DNA of 43,132 bases, taken from Alphaproteobacteria bacterium. Lineage in GTDB: Bacteria > Pseudomonadota > Alphaproteobacteria > UBA6615. The notes beneath the pieces were generated by a model. That model did not search any database. It saw only the letters and a list, made by a program, of their open reading frames with translations, and had not been told where the DNA came from. The translations under genes were made by a program, and so were the position numbers. The stretch covers positions 1-43,132 of the forward strand of contig JAJFJA010000041.1 of assembly GCA_021774445.1 (NCBI GenBank). Direction: 5' to 3'. Shown here in pieces: positions 10,096-18,958 of the stretch; position 1 is the stretch's first letter, and every line of letters starts with the position of its first letter.

Positions 10096-10380
10096 GTGAC
10101 CAAGTCCGAACTCATCAATACCCTGGCGGAACAGAATCCACATCTCTATCTCCGCGATGTGGAACGCATCGTGTCGACGATCTTCGACGAGATTACGGAA
10201 GCCCTGAGCCGCGGCGACCGAGTGGAATTGCGCGGCTTCGGCGCCTTTTCGATCAAGCGCCGGGGGCCGCGCACGGGACGTAATCCGCGGACCGGCGAAG
10301 CGGTGCATGTGGAAGAGAAATGCGTGCCCTATTTCAAGACCGGCAAGGAATTGCGAGAACGCCTCAATACGACGTCCTAG
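10096..10380 (+). CDS. ihfB: Integration host factor beta subunit
   Basis: A DNA-bending protein of the HU/IHF family that pairs with IhfA. The 94-residue protein has the family layout: helical body [16 protein letters not shown], the signature [11 protein letters not shown], the DNA-intercalating beta-arm with [10 protein letters not shown] and the proline at its tip, then [17 protein letters not shown] at 10096 is chosen with GGGAG 6 nt upstream; the upstream 22 codons do not fit IHF. About 120 bases separate it from sppA, room for its own promoter. Confidence 0.94.
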   Translation: MTKSELINTLAEQNPHLYLRDVERIVSTIFDEITEALSRGDRVELRGFGAFSIKRRGPRTGRNPRTGEAVHVEEKCVPYFKTGKELRERLNTTS

Positions 10381-10426
10381 CCGAGGAGGCCACCCTAGAG
10401 GACGCTAGCAGCTTGGCGGAGGTCCA

Positions 10427-10759
10427 GTGAGACGTCTCTCATGGCTTTTGACACTACCGCTGGCCGTGGTGGTCGTGGTGTTTGCAATCCATAATCGCGC
10501 GCCGGTGTCGATCGATCTTTGGCCGGCCTACCGCCCGGTCTCAGTGCCGCTGTATCTCGTGGTGCTCGGCGCCGTGGTGCTGGGTTTCCTGGCGGGAGCG
10601 CTGGTGCAATGGGTGGCCGGCGGCAAGCGCCGACAACAGGCCCGGCGCAGCAATCGCCGGCTGACGGAACTGGAGCGGGAAGCGGCGGCGACCGGTAGCG
10701 ATGCCGCACACCCGCTGACGCCGGCGGAAACAGGATTGCTGACGGCGGCGGAGCGCTGA
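10427..10759 (+). CDS. LapA-domain (DUF1049) membrane protein
   Basis: The 110-residue protein has two transmembrane segments (about residues 5-21 and 42-63) joined by the short IHNRAPVSIDLWP loop typical of LapA/YciS-family proteins, then a basic, Gln/Arg-rich cytoplasmic helix. In enterobacteria the homologues work with LapB in controlling lipopolysaccharide synthesis. No lapB is in the window, so the role here is inferred from family only. GTG at 10427 follows GGAGG by 4 nt. It lies just after ihfB, as in many alphaproteobacteria. Confidence 0.8.
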   Translation: MRRLSWLLTLPLAVVVVVFAIHNRAPVSIDLWPAYRPVSVPLYLVVLGAVVLGFLAGALVQWVAGGKRRQQARRSNRRLTELEREAAATGSDAAHPLTPAETGLLTAAER

Positions 10760-10787
10760 TCTCTCGGCAATGGAGGAGACTGGGAAC

Positions 10788-11942
10788 GTGAGCCACGACG
10801 CGATCACTGCCATCGACAATGCAGGCGTTGCCGAGTGGCTCTATGACCTGGCGTTGCCGCTCTGGGCCGATGCCGGCGTCGATGGAGAGCACGGCGGGTT
10901 CGTCGAACAGCTCTCGCTGTCCGGTGAGCCGGACTATGACGTGCCAAAGCGGATGCGCGTGCAAGCAAGGCAAATGTACGTCTATAGCCATGCGGCAATG
11001 CTGGGATGGCCGGGCCCAGGGGTGGACACCGCGCGAGTCGGTTTCGAGTTCCTGACCAGGCACTACTGGAACGACCAGGACGGCGGCTGGGTGTTCGCGG
11101 TGACCCGCGACGGCGCCCCGCAAGATACGCGGCGGGAAGCCTATGAGCAGGCCTTCGCTCTGTTCGGGTTGGCCTGGTACTTCCGCGCCAGCGGCGACGC
11201 GGCGGCGCTGCCCTGGATCGATCGCACCCTGGCCTTCCTGGACAATTCGCTGGGCGATCCGGTGCATGGCGGCTATCGCGAGGCCCTCCCAGATGTCCTG
11301 CCGCGGCGGCAGAATCCGCATATGCATCTGCTGGAAGCGCTGATGGTGCTGCACCAAGCCACCGGACAGGCCGATGCCCTGACCCGGGCAGCAGCGCTTA
11401 TCACGCTGTTTCGAGAGCGCTTTTTCGATCCGGCGACCGACACCCTTGGCGAATTCTATGCCGCGAATTGGCAGCCGGCCGAGGGCGTGACGGGACAATT
11501 GGTGGAGCCGGGACATCATTTCGAATGGGTGTGGCTGCTGCATCAATACGGCCAGCTCAGCGGCGATGACTGCAGCGCCGAAGCCGCAAGGCTGTATCGC
11601 TTCGCCCAGGCGCACGGCGTGGACAGCGACGGCCTGACCTATAACGGGTTGCACCGCGACGGCACGATCCAAGACGACCAGAAAAGGCTGTGGCCGCAGA
11701 CCGAGGCGCTGAAGGCCCATGTGGCGCGGCACGAATTCGCCGGCGACAGCCAGGCATCCGAGCGCCTGGCGAGCGTGATCGAGGCAATGTTCGCGGGGTA
11801 CCTCAATACCGGCAATGGCACCTGGCAGGATCACCTGCGGCGGGACGGCAGCGGGATCGCCACCACGGCCCCGGCGAGCAGTTTCTATCACATCGTCCTG
11901 GCGCTCATCGAGGTGCTGCGCGTGTTCCGCCCGGGTTCGTGA
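10788..11942 (+). CDS. AGE-family epimerase/isomerase (N-acylglucosamine 2-epimerase or mannose isomerase-like)
   Basis: The 384-residue protein spans one (alpha/alpha)6 barrel of the N-acylglucosamine 2-epimerase superfamily. Recognisable are QARQMYVYSHA, RREAYEQAFALFGLAWY, PRRQNPHMHLLEA, EPGHHFEWVWLL with the catalytic-type His pair, and RLWPQTEALKA. The EPGHHFEW motif is shared with aldose-ketose isomerases such as mannose isomerase and YihS, so an isomerase of free hexoses is as likely as an epimerase. GTG at 10788 has GGAGGAG about 9 nt upstream; ATG at 10770 has no ribosome-binding site. It is 9 bases from the next gene, a flavin oxidoreductase, and probably co-transcribed with it. Confidence 0.8.
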   Translation: MSHDAITAIDNAGVAEWLYDLALPLWADAGVDGEHGGFVEQLSLSGEPDYDVPKRMRVQARQMYVYSHAAMLGWPGPGVDTARVGFEFLTRHYWNDQDGGWVFAVTRDGAPQDTRREAYEQAFALFGLAWYFRASGDAAALPWIDRTLAFLDNSLGDPVHGGYREALPDVLPRRQNPHMHLLEALMVLHQATGQADALTRAAALITLFRERFFDPATDTLGEFYAANWQPAEGVTGQLVEPGHHFEWVWLLHQYGQLSGDDCSAEAARLYRFAQAHGVDSDGLTYNGLHRDGTIQDDQKRLWPQTEALKAHVARHEFAGDSQASERLASVIEAMFAGYLNTGNGTWQDHLRRDGSGIATTAPASSFYHIVLALIEVLRVFRPGS

Positions 11943-11951
11943 GCGACCACC

Positions 11952-13106
11952 ATGACTAGGCGCGCCATCGTCATCGGCGGTGGCATCATGGGTCTGTCCG
12001 CGGCCTGGGCGCTGCGGGCGGACGGTTTCGCGGTCACGCTGTTCGAGCAAGGCCCGCTTCCCAACCCTCTGGGCTCGTCCGTCGATCAGCATCGGCTGAT
12101 CCGATTCACCTATGGGGCGCAGTTGGGTTACACGGCGATGGTGGCCGCGGCCTACGAGGCCTGGGAGCAGGTGTGGGAGGCGCTGGGCGCCCGTCACTAT
12201 GCGGCCACCGGCACGCTGGCCCTGGCCGGCCCGGACCGGGATTGGCTGGCCAATTCGCGGCGGTCGTTCGAGACGCTGGGGATCGAACACGAGACCCTCG
12301 CGGCGGCGGAGATGGCCAGGCGATGGCCGACCCTGGTCGCGGGTGATATCGAAGAGGCTTTGTGGACGGCCAGCGGCGGGGTGCTGTTCGCCGAGGATAT
12401 CGTCGCCGGGCTGGCCGCCTATTTGCGCAAGCAAGAGGTCAGCCTGCGCTGCAACAGCCCGGTGGTTTCACTGGATGTGGAGAGAGCGTCGGCAACACTG
12501 GCGGATGGCAGCACGCACGGTGCCGACGTCCTGGTGATCGCGACCGGACCTTGGGTTGCCCGGCTGCTGCCAGAGCTGGCCGCACGGGTAACGCCGTCGC
12601 GGCAAATCGTCGTCTATCTGGACGTGCCGAGCGATGCCGTGGCGCACTGGGCGCGGGCGCCGATGGTGCTGGAATTGGACCCGGACCGGGGCTGGTACCT
12701 GGTGCCGTCGGATAACGGGCGGGCCGTGAAGATCGGCGATCACCGGTTCTCGCTGTCCGGAAACCCCGACCGCGATCGCGAGGCCGGCGCGGCGGAGTCG
12801 GAAGCCTTGGCGGCGCTGGCTCAGGCGCGCCTGGCCGATTTCGCGCGCTACCGGATCCGTGAGAGCAAGACCTGCTTCTACACGGTGCAGCCGGAGGAGC
12901 GGTTTATCGTCGAGCCGGTGACGCCGCGGAGCTGGGTGATGACCGGCTTTTCCGGCCATGGCTTCAAATTCGGCGCGCTCATGGGGCTGAAGCTGGCCGA
13001 TGGGGTGAGTGACCGAATCCCGGCGGGCGCCTTGTCCGCCTGGGCACGGGGTGAAGAGCGGGCGCCTTTCGACGACTCGCCGAGCCTGCTAGAATCGCGC
13101 CAATAA
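11952..13106 (+). CDS. FAD-dependent amine oxidase, sarcosine oxidase/MTOX-like (DAO family)
   Basis: The 384-residue protein begins with the FAD-binding motif VIGGGIMGLSAAWAL and has SVDQHRLIRFTYG, characteristic of monomeric sarcosine oxidase and N-methyltryptophan oxidase. Cys308 in KTCFYTVQPEERFIVEP aligns with the cysteine that covalently holds FAD in those enzymes, and VMTGFSGHGFKFG ends the cofactor domain. It likely oxidises a small secondary or N-methyl amine; the true substrate cannot be told. It follows the AGE-family gene by 9 bases, and pyrF starts 15 bases after it. The ribosome-binding site is weak. Confidence 0.82.
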   Translation: MTRRAIVIGGGIMGLSAAWALRADGFAVTLFEQGPLPNPLGSSVDQHRLIRFTYGAQLGYTAMVAAAYEAWEQVWEALGARHYAATGTLALAGPDRDWLANSRRSFETLGIEHETLAAAEMARRWPTLVAGDIEEALWTASGGVLFAEDIVAGLAAYLRKQEVSLRCNSPVVSLDVERASATLADGSTHGADVLVIATGPWVARLLPELAARVTPSRQIVVYLDVPSDAVAHWARAPMVLELDPDRGWYLVPSDNGRAVKIGDHRFSLSGNPDRDREAGAAESEALAALAQARLADFARYRIRESKTCFYTVQPEERFIVEPVTPRSWVMTGFSGHGFKFGALMGLKLADGVSDRIPAGALSAWARGEERAPFDDSPSLLESRQ

Positions 13107-13121
13107 TCCTCGGAGATCAGC

Positions 13122-13832
13122 ATGACCAACCCGGTATTCGTGGCGCTGGATACGCCTGACCTGACGCGGGCGTTGGCGCTGGCCGAGACGGTGCGGCCGC
13201 ACGTCGGCGGCCTGAAGGTGGGGCTAGAGTTTTTTTGTGCGCAAGGGCCGGAAGGGGTGCGCCAGATCGTGGCGCTGGGCAAGGATGTGTTCCTCGATCT
13301 GAAGCTGCATGACATCCCGAATACGGTGGCCAAGGCAGTGCAGACGGTGTCGCGGCTGGGGGTGCGCTATCTGACGATCCACTGCAGCGGTGGGCCGGCA
13401 ATGCTGCGCGCGGCGGCCGAGGCGGCGGCGCTGGCCGGCGAGCGCCGACCGCGGCTGCTGGGCGTGACCGTCCTGACCAGCCTGGACGACGTGGATCTGA
13501 CCGCGGTCGGGCAGGCGGGCCCGTGCGGCTCACAGGTCGAGCGGCTGGCGGGGCTGGCCGTGGCTTGCGGCCTGGATGGCCTGGTCATCGCGCCGCCGGA
13601 GATTGCCGCGGTGCGGCAAAAGGTGGGCCCGGCGCCAACATTACTGGTGCCCGGCATCCGCCCCGAGGGCGCGGACCACGGCGATCAGAAACGGGTGATG
13701 ACCGCCACCGCGGCGATGGCGGCGGGCGCCGATCTGCTGGTCATCGGGCGGCCGATCACGGCAGCGCCGGATGCGGGTGCGGCGGCCAGCCGAATTCGGG
13801 CCGAACTGCAAGCAACCGGGCAGGCGGCGTGA
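13122..13832 (+). CDS. pyrF: Orotidine 5'-phosphate decarboxylase
   Basis: It decarboxylates OMP to UMP, the last step of pyrimidine synthesis. The 236-residue TIM barrel has FVALDTPD at its start, GLKVGLEFF, the catalytic D-x-K-x-x-D in FLDLKLHDIPNT, and the phosphate-binding end VPGIRPEGADHGDQKR with IGRPIT. Start ATG 13122 has a CGGAGATC ribosome-binding site. The stop overlaps the trpF GTG as GTGA, so pyrF heads the coupled trp/acc/fol run, an order seen in other alphaproteobacteria. Confidence 0.95.
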   Translation: MTNPVFVALDTPDLTRALALAETVRPHVGGLKVGLEFFCAQGPEGVRQIVALGKDVFLDLKLHDIPNTVAKAVQTVSRLGVRYLTIHCSGGPAMLRAAAEAAALAGERRPRLLGVTVLTSLDDVDLTAVGQAGPCGSQVERLAGLAVACGLDGLVIAPPEIAAVRQKVGPAPTLLVPGIRPEGADHGDQKRVMTATAAMAAGADLLVIGRPITAAPDAGAAASRIRAELQATGQAA

Positions 13833-14485
13833 CCTTGGCGGCGAAGATCTGCGGCATCAACAGTGCGCCGGCCATGGCGGCGGCGGTGGCCGGGGGTGCG
13901 GCCTTCGTCGGCCTGGTGTTCTACCCGCCGAGCCCGCGGGCCATAACCCCGAGCCAGGCGGGGGAACTAGCGGCACGGGTGCCGGACGGCGTGAAGACGG
14001 TGGGGCTGTTCGTAGATCCGGACGACGAGACCGTGCGGGCGGCGACCGAACAGGCGCGGCTGGACATGTTGCAACTGCATGGCAAGGAGACGCCGGAACG
14101 GGTTGAGGCACTGCGCAAGACTTTCGAGCGGCCGGTGATGAAGGCCGTCAACGTGCGCGAGCAAGCCGACCTGGAGCGCGCGAAGGCCTATGAGGACGTG
14201 GCTGATTGGCTGCTATTCGATGCCAAACCGCCGAAATCGATGGTCGGTGCCTTGCCCGGCGGGAATGCGCTGAGCTTCGACTGGTCGCTGCTGGCCGGCA
14301 CCGTGTGGACGCGGCCGTGGATGCTGGCCGGCGGCCTGAATGCGGACAATGTGCTGGCGGCGGCGCAGACGAGCGGCGCGCGCTGGGTCGATGTGTCCTC
14401 GGGGGTCGAGGATCGGCCAGGGCAGAAGAGTGTCGCCAAAATCACCGCATTCTTAGCGGTTATCAGGCAGTTTGAAGGCCGATAG
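13829..14485 (+). CDS. trpF: Phosphoribosylanthranilate isomerase
   Basis: It converts N-(5-phosphoribosyl)anthranilate to CdRP in tryptophan synthesis. The 218-residue TIM barrel opens with AAKICGINS, where the catalytic Cys is in KICG, then has [30 protein letters not shown], the Asp in LLFDAKPP, and AGGLNADNV with [12 protein letters not shown] at 13829 overlaps the pyrF stop. The next gene, trpB, starts about 80 bases on. Confidence 0.93.
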   Translation: MTLAAKICGINSAPAMAAAVAGGAAFVGLVFYPPSPRAITPSQAGELAARVPDGVKTVGLFVDPDDETVRAATEQARLDMLQLHGKETPERVEALRKTFERPVMKAVNVREQADLERAKAYEDVADWLLFDAKPPKSMVGALPGGNALSFDWSLLAGTVWTRPWMLAGGLNADNVLAAAQTSGARWVDVSSGVEDRPGQKSVAKITAFLAVIRQFEGR

Positions 14486-14567
14486 CCGGCCGGATAGCCC
14501 TTGGCGCCAGTGCCGACCCGGTGTTTTCCCTTGTAAGGCGGGCCGTGGCTTGGTCTATAACCCGGCG

Positions 14568-15776
14568 ATGCAGAAGAACAGCTATCGAACCGGCCCGGAC
14601 GAGCAGGGCCATTTCGGCAAGTATGGCGGGCGTTTCGTCGCCGAGACGCTGATGCCGCTGATCCTGGCGGTGGAGCAAGCCTATGCGGCGGCGAAGAGCG
14701 ATCCTGCCTACCAAGCCGAGTTGGACGACTATCTGGCCCATTATGTGGGCCGGCCGAGCCCGCTCTATCACGCGGCACGGCTGACCGAACATTTCGGCGG
14801 CGCCAAGATCTATTTCAAACGCGACGAGTTGAACCATACGGGTTCGCACAAGATCAATAACTGCCTGGGGCAAATCCTGCTGGCCCGGCGGATGAAAAAA
14901 ACCCGCATCATCGCCGAAACCGGGGCCGGCCAACATGGCGTGGCAGCGGCCACGGTGTGTGCGTTGTTCGGGTTGCCCTGCATCGTTTATATGGGCGAGG
15001 AAGATATCGACCGGCAGCGGCCGAATGTCTTTCGCATGCGGCTGCTCGGCGCGGAAGTGCGGGCCGTAACGAGCGGCACGGGCACGTTGAAAGACGCGAT
15101 GAACGAAGCGCTGCGCGATTGGGTGGCCAATGTGGAGGACACCTTCTACATCATCGGCACGGTCGCCGGCCCGCATCCCTATCCCAGCATGGTGCGCGAT
15201 TTCCAATCGGTGATCGGCGAGGAAGTGCGGACGCAGATGATGTCGGCGGAAGGCCGCCTGCCGGACAGCCTGGTGGCCTGCATCGGCGGCGGGTCGAACG
15301 CCATGGGTCTGTTCCACCCGTTCCTCGATGATGCCGATGTGCAGATTTTCGGAGTCGAGGCGGCGGGGAAAGGCATCGATACCGGCAAACATGCGGCGTC
15401 GATCTCCGGCGGACGGCCCGGCGTGCTGCATGGCAACCGAACCTATCTGCTGCAAACCGACGACGGCCAGATCATCGACGCCCATTCCATTTCCGCCGGA
15501 CTGGACTATCCCGGCATCGGCCCCGAACATGCCTGGCTGCGCGACAGCGGGCGGGTCAACTATGTTTCCGCGACGGATGAAGAAGCACTGGACATGTTCC
15601 AGCTATGCTCGCAGCTGGAGGGCATTATTCCGGCCCTGGAACCGGCGCACGCCCTGTCGCATGTCGCCAAGATCGCGCCGACATTGCCGGCGGACCACCT
15701 GCTGGTGATGAATATGTGCGGGCGCGGCGACAAGGACGTGTTCGCGGTCGCGGAGAAGCTCGGGGTGACCCTGTGA
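14568..15776 (+). CDS. trpB: Tryptophan synthase beta chain
   Basis: A PLP enzyme that condenses indole with serine. The 402-residue protein has [16 protein letters not shown], the PLP lysine in [21 protein letters not shown], the GGGSNAMG phosphate-binding loop and [13 protein letters not shown]. The ATG at 14568 gives a family-like N terminus; the upstream ATG at 14472 would add 32 unrelated residues and is rejected. The stop overlaps the trpA start as GTGA, consistent with equal production of the two subunits. Confidence 0.96.
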   Translation: MQKNSYRTGPDEQGHFGKYGGRFVAETLMPLILAVEQAYAAAKSDPAYQAELDDYLAHYVGRPSPLYHAARLTEHFGGAKIYFKRDELNHTGSHKINNCLGQILLARRMKKTRIIAETGAGQHGVAAATVCALFGLPCIVYMGEEDIDRQRPNVFRMRLLGAEVRAVTSGTGTLKDAMNEALRDWVANVEDTFYIIGTVAGPHPYPSMVRDFQSVIGEEVRTQMMSAEGRLPDSLVACIGGGSNAMGLFHPFLDDADVQIFGVEAAGKGIDTGKHAASISGGRPGVLHGNRTYLLQTDDGQIIDAHSISAGLDYPGIGPEHAWLRDSGRVNYVSATDEEALDMFQLCSQLEGIIPALEPAHALSHVAKIAPTLPADHLLVMNMCGRGDKDVFAVAEKLGVTL

Positions 15777-16600
15777 GCGGCCGCATCGCGGCGCGGTTCG
15801 CGGCGCTGAAAGCAGAGGGCCGCGGCGGTCTGGTAACATTCCTTACCGCCGGCGACCCAGATCCGGGTACCAGCCTGGCTTTGCTGCGGGGTCTGTCGGA
15901 AGCCGGCGCTGATCTGATCGAACTGGGGATGCCGTTCTCCGACCCGATGGCGGACGGGCCGGCTATTCAGGCCGCGAGCCTGCGGGCGCTGGCGGCCGGC
16001 GCGACGCTGCCGGCGACGCTGGCACAAGTGCGGCGCTGGCGGGCGGATGACGACGCCACGCCGATGATTCTGATGGGCTACTACAATCCGATCTACAGCT
16101 ATGGCGTGGCGCGATTTATCAAGGATGCGCTGGCCGCGGGGGTGGACGGGGTGATCATTGTCGACCTGCCGCCGGAGGAAGACGGCGAACTGTGTCTGCC
16201 GGCGCTGGAAGCGGGGCTCAACTTCATCCGCCTGGCAACCCCAACGACCGACGATGCGCGGCTGCCGGCGGTACTACGCCACACGGCCGGTTTCGTCTAT
16301 TATGTGGCGATTCGCGGGATCACCGGGGCGGCGGCGGCCGACGACCAGGAGATTGCCGCGGCGGTCGCGAGACTGAAGCGGCATACGGATTTGCCGGTCG
16401 CGGTGGGGTTCGGCTTGCGGACGCCGGAGCAGGTGGGGGCTGTGGGAAAAATAGCAGATGCCGCCGTGGTCGGCTCAGCCTTGGTGCAGCTTATCGCGGA
16501 CAATCTAGACGGTGACGGACGAGCGAAAGACGGCCTGGTGCCGGCGGTACTTGGCCAGGTCCGGTCGCTGCGCAGCAGTCTCGGCACGGCGGAGGGGTAG
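15773..16600 (+). CDS. trpA: Tryptophan synthase alpha chain
   Basis: It cleaves indole-3-glycerol phosphate to indole, which is channelled to TrpB. The 275-residue TIM barrel has the catalytic Glu in [15 protein letters not shown], the Asp in [24 protein letters not shown] and [14 protein letters not shown] at 15773 overlaps the trpB stop. It is followed after 3 bases by accD. Confidence 0.95.
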   Translation: MSGRIAARFAALKAEGRGGLVTFLTAGDPDPGTSLALLRGLSEAGADLIELGMPFSDPMADGPAIQAASLRALAAGATLPATLAQVRRWRADDDATPMILMGYYNPIYSYGVARFIKDALAAGVDGVIIVDLPPEEDGELCLPALEAGLNFIRLATPTTDDARLPAVLRHTAGFVYYVAIRGITGAAAADDQEIAAAVARLKRHTDLPVAVGFGLRTPEQVGAVGKIADAAVVGSALVQLIADNLDGDGRAKDGLVPAVLGQVRSLRSSLGTAEG

Positions 16601-16603
16601 GTC

Positions 16604-17566
16604 ATGAGCTGGCTGACAAATTTCGTAAGGCCGAAGATTCGCGCCCTGGTCGGCAAAACCGATGTGCCCGACAATCTGTGGCAGAAATGCCCGGCCTGCG
16701 ATCAGATGCTGTTCCACCGCGAGTTGGAGAACAATCTGTTCGTCTGCAATCACTGCAACCACCATCTGCGTCTGCCAGCGCTGAAGCGGTTGGAGCATTT
16801 GTTCGACGATGGCTACTACACGCGTATCGAACTGCCGGAAGTCGAAATCGATCCGTTGAAGTTTCGCGACCGCAAACGCTATGTGGATCATCTGAAAGAC
16901 GCGCAGGCAAAATCCCAGCAAGACGAGGCCGTTACGGTCGCCCATGGCAAGCTCGGCGGCCATGATGCGGTGATCGCAGCCTTCGATTTCAGCTTCATGG
17001 GCGGGTCGATGGGCGTCGCGGCCGGGCAGGCGATGATTGCCGCGGCGCGCCTGGCCAAGCTGCAGGAGGCGCCGCTGATCGCGGTGCCGTCGTCCGGTGG
17101 CGCGCGCATGCAGGAAGGCATGTTCAGCCTGGTGCAGATGCCGCGAACGATCCTGGCGGTGGATGAAGTCCGCGAAGCCGGCCTGCCTTACGTCGTGGTG
17201 TTGGCGGACCCGACGACCGGCGGCACCTTGGCGTCGTTCGCGATGCTGGGCGATATCCATATCGCCGAGCCCAATGCGACCATCGGTTTCACCGGCGCCC
17301 GGGTTATCGAACGGACGATCGGGGAGGCCCTGCCTGAGGGCTTCCAGCGTTCGGAATACCTGCTGGACCACGGCATGGTCGACATGGTGGTCAACCGCCA
17401 TGAATTGCGCGGCACGCTGATTCGGATTATCGACATGCTCATGCGCCGGGCGCCGAGCGCCGAAGTGGTGCCCCTGAACTCGGGCGATATAGAAATCCCG
17501 ACGCCGAAAACCGCGGAGCTGGAAAAAGAAACGGAGGCGGCAGTCGATCTCGCCGCCGATGACTGA
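16604..17566 (+). CDS. accD: Acetyl-CoA carboxylase carboxyltransferase beta subunit
   Basis: It forms, with AccA, the carboxyltransferase that makes malonyl-CoA from acetyl-CoA. The 320-residue protein has the N-terminal four-Cys zinc ribbon (Cys29, 32, 48, 51 in KCPACDQ and VCNHCNH) and the crotonase-fold domain with SSGGARMQEG, DPTTGGT and IGFTGARVIERT. The C terminus is an acidic tail. It starts 3 bases after trpA and overlaps folC by 8 bases. The accD-folC pair after trpA is a standard alphaproteobacterial order. Confidence 0.95.
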   Translation: MSWLTNFVRPKIRALVGKTDVPDNLWQKCPACDQMLFHRELENNLFVCNHCNHHLRLPALKRLEHLFDDGYYTRIELPEVEIDPLKFRDRKRYVDHLKDAQAKSQQDEAVTVAHGKLGGHDAVIAAFDFSFMGGSMGVAAGQAMIAAARLAKLQEAPLIAVPSSGGARMQEGMFSLVQMPRTILAVDEVREAGLPYVVVLADPTTGGTLASFAMLGDIHIAEPNATIGFTGARVIERTIGEALPEGFQRSEYLLDHGMVDMVVNRHELRGTLIRIIDMLMRRAPSAEVVPLNSGDIEIPTPKTAELEKETEAAVDLAADD

Positions 17567-18851
17567 AACGGTCGGCGACATCCTGGCGCGCCTCGGCGGG
17601 CTGCATCCAAAACGCATCGATCTCGGGCTCGGCCGGATCAACCGCCTATTGGAACGACTCGGGGCACCGCAGGAGCGGCTGCCGCCGGTCATTCACGTCG
17701 CCGGAACCAACGGCAAGGGCTCCGTCGGGGCTTATCTGAGAGCCATCTTCGCGGCGGCCGGGGTGTCGGCGCACAGTTATGTTTCACCCCATCTGGTGCG
17801 TTTCAACGAGCGTATCCTGTTGCGCGGCCAAGAGATTTCCGACGAGGCGCTGGCCGCCGTGCTGCTGGAAGCCGAAGCGACCAACCGCGGCGCCCAAATC
17901 ACGTTTTTCGAAATCACCACCTGCGCGGCGCTGCTGGCCTATGCGGCAACAGAGGCCGATGTGCTGCTGTTGGAAACCGGCCTCGGTGGCCGGCTCGACA
18001 CCACCAATGTGGTGGCGCGGCCGAGGCTGACGGCGATTACGCCGATCTCGTTGGATCACCAAGACTTTCTGGGGGACGATCTCGGCGGGATCGCGGCGGA
18101 GAAAGCGGGGATTCTGAAAGCCGGGGTCGACGGGGTTATCGCGGCGCAGCCGGCGGCGGCGATGGCGGCGATCGAGAACCGGGCGCAGGAAGTCGGTGCG
18201 GCATTGTTTCGCCGCGGCGTTGAATGGGACATCAGGCGCGGCCCGGACGGTTTTCACTATGAAGGCCGGCGGTGGCGGCTGGGGCTGCCCAATCCGTCGC
18301 TGCATGGCGCCCATCAAATCGACAATGCCGGGCTGGCGGTCGCGTGTGTGGAGCGATTGCCCGAGTTCGCGGTAGCGGAAGCGGCGATCGCCCAGGGTGT
18401 CGCCGAAGCGCGCTGGCCGGCTCGACTACAGCGGCTCAGCACCGGCCCCGCGGCGGACGCGCTGCCGGACGGCTGGTCGCTGTGGCTCGATGGCGGCCAT
18501 AACGCGGCGGCAGGTGCGGTCCTGGCGGAGGTCGCCGAGGCCTGGCGGCGGCAGGATGGCACGCCGCTAAAGCTGATCATGGCCATGCAGGCGAACCGAG
18601 ATCCGGCGGTGTTCTTGCGGCCGCTGGCCGGCATAGTCTCGGAACTACGCGCCGTCCAGGCGCCACCGCAGGACAATATGCATGGTGCGGCCGATCTCGC
18701 GGCGGCGGCGAGAGGGCTTGGCATCGATGCGGCGGCGGCGGCGTCCTTGGCCGAAGCGGTCGTCGCGCTGGCCCGGGCTGGGGACGGGGGGCGCATTCTG
18801 ATTTGCGGGTCGCTCTATCTCGCCGGCTGGGTGTTGCGGGACCATGCCTAA
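17559..18851 (+). CDS. folC: Bifunctional dihydrofolate/folylpolyglutamate synthase
   Basis: An ATP-dependent ligase adding glutamate to dihydropteroate or folates. The 430-residue Mur-ligase-fold protein has the P-loop HVAGTNGKGSV near residue 50, YVSPHLVRFNERI, FFEITTCAALL, LLETGLGGRLDTTNV, the carbamylated-Lys region EKAGILKAG and C-terminal LDGGHNAAAG. It overlaps accD by 8 bases and closes the pyrF-to-folC run. About 93 bases separate it from the next gene. Confidence 0.93.
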   Translation: MTETVGDILARLGGLHPKRIDLGLGRINRLLERLGAPQERLPPVIHVAGTNGKGSVGAYLRAIFAAAGVSAHSYVSPHLVRFNERILLRGQEISDEALAAVLLEAEATNRGAQITFFEITTCAALLAYAATEADVLLLETGLGGRLDTTNVVARPRLTAITPISLDHQDFLGDDLGGIAAEKAGILKAGVDGVIAAQPAAAMAAIENRAQEVGAALFRRGVEWDIRRGPDGFHYEGRRWRLGLPNPSLHGAHQIDNAGLAVACVERLPEFAVAEAAIAQGVAEARWPARLQRLSTGPAADALPDGWSLWLDGGHNAAAGAVLAEVAEAWRRQDGTPLKLIMAMQANRDPAVFLRPLAGIVSELRAVQAPPQDNMHGAADLAAAARGLGIDAAAAASLAEAVVALARAGDGGRILICGSLYLAGWVLRDHA

Positions 18852-18922
18852 GTCTTGCGACATTAGGCCACTTGCGAGGCGTCCGGCGCGGGGCCTAAGC
18901 TCAAGCCGTGAGGAGCGAGGCC

Positions 18923-18958
18923 ATGGCCAAGAGGGGCGAACCCGATGAAACCGGGTGA
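18923..18958 (+). CDS. Possible 11-codon upstream ORF / leader peptide
   Basis: An ATG at 18923 has a perfect AGGAG 7 nt upstream, a better ribosome-binding site than that of the downstream gene. It encodes MAKRGEPDETG and stops 11 bases past the ATG at 18945 that starts the redoxin/2OG gene, in a different frame. It could couple or attenuate translation of that gene, or simply be chance. Confidence 0.35.
   Translation: MAKRGEPDETG

Noticed and set aside
10395..12434. 679-codon ORF on the minus strand
   Set aside because: It is the antisense shadow of the AGE epimerase and part of the flavoprotein gene; long open antisense frames are expected at this GC content, and the composition (Arg, Pro, Gln, His rich) is not protein-like.
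14472..14567. N-terminal extension of trpB from the ATG at 14472
   Set aside because: The extra 32 residues do not resemble TrpB; the family start fits the ATG at 14568.
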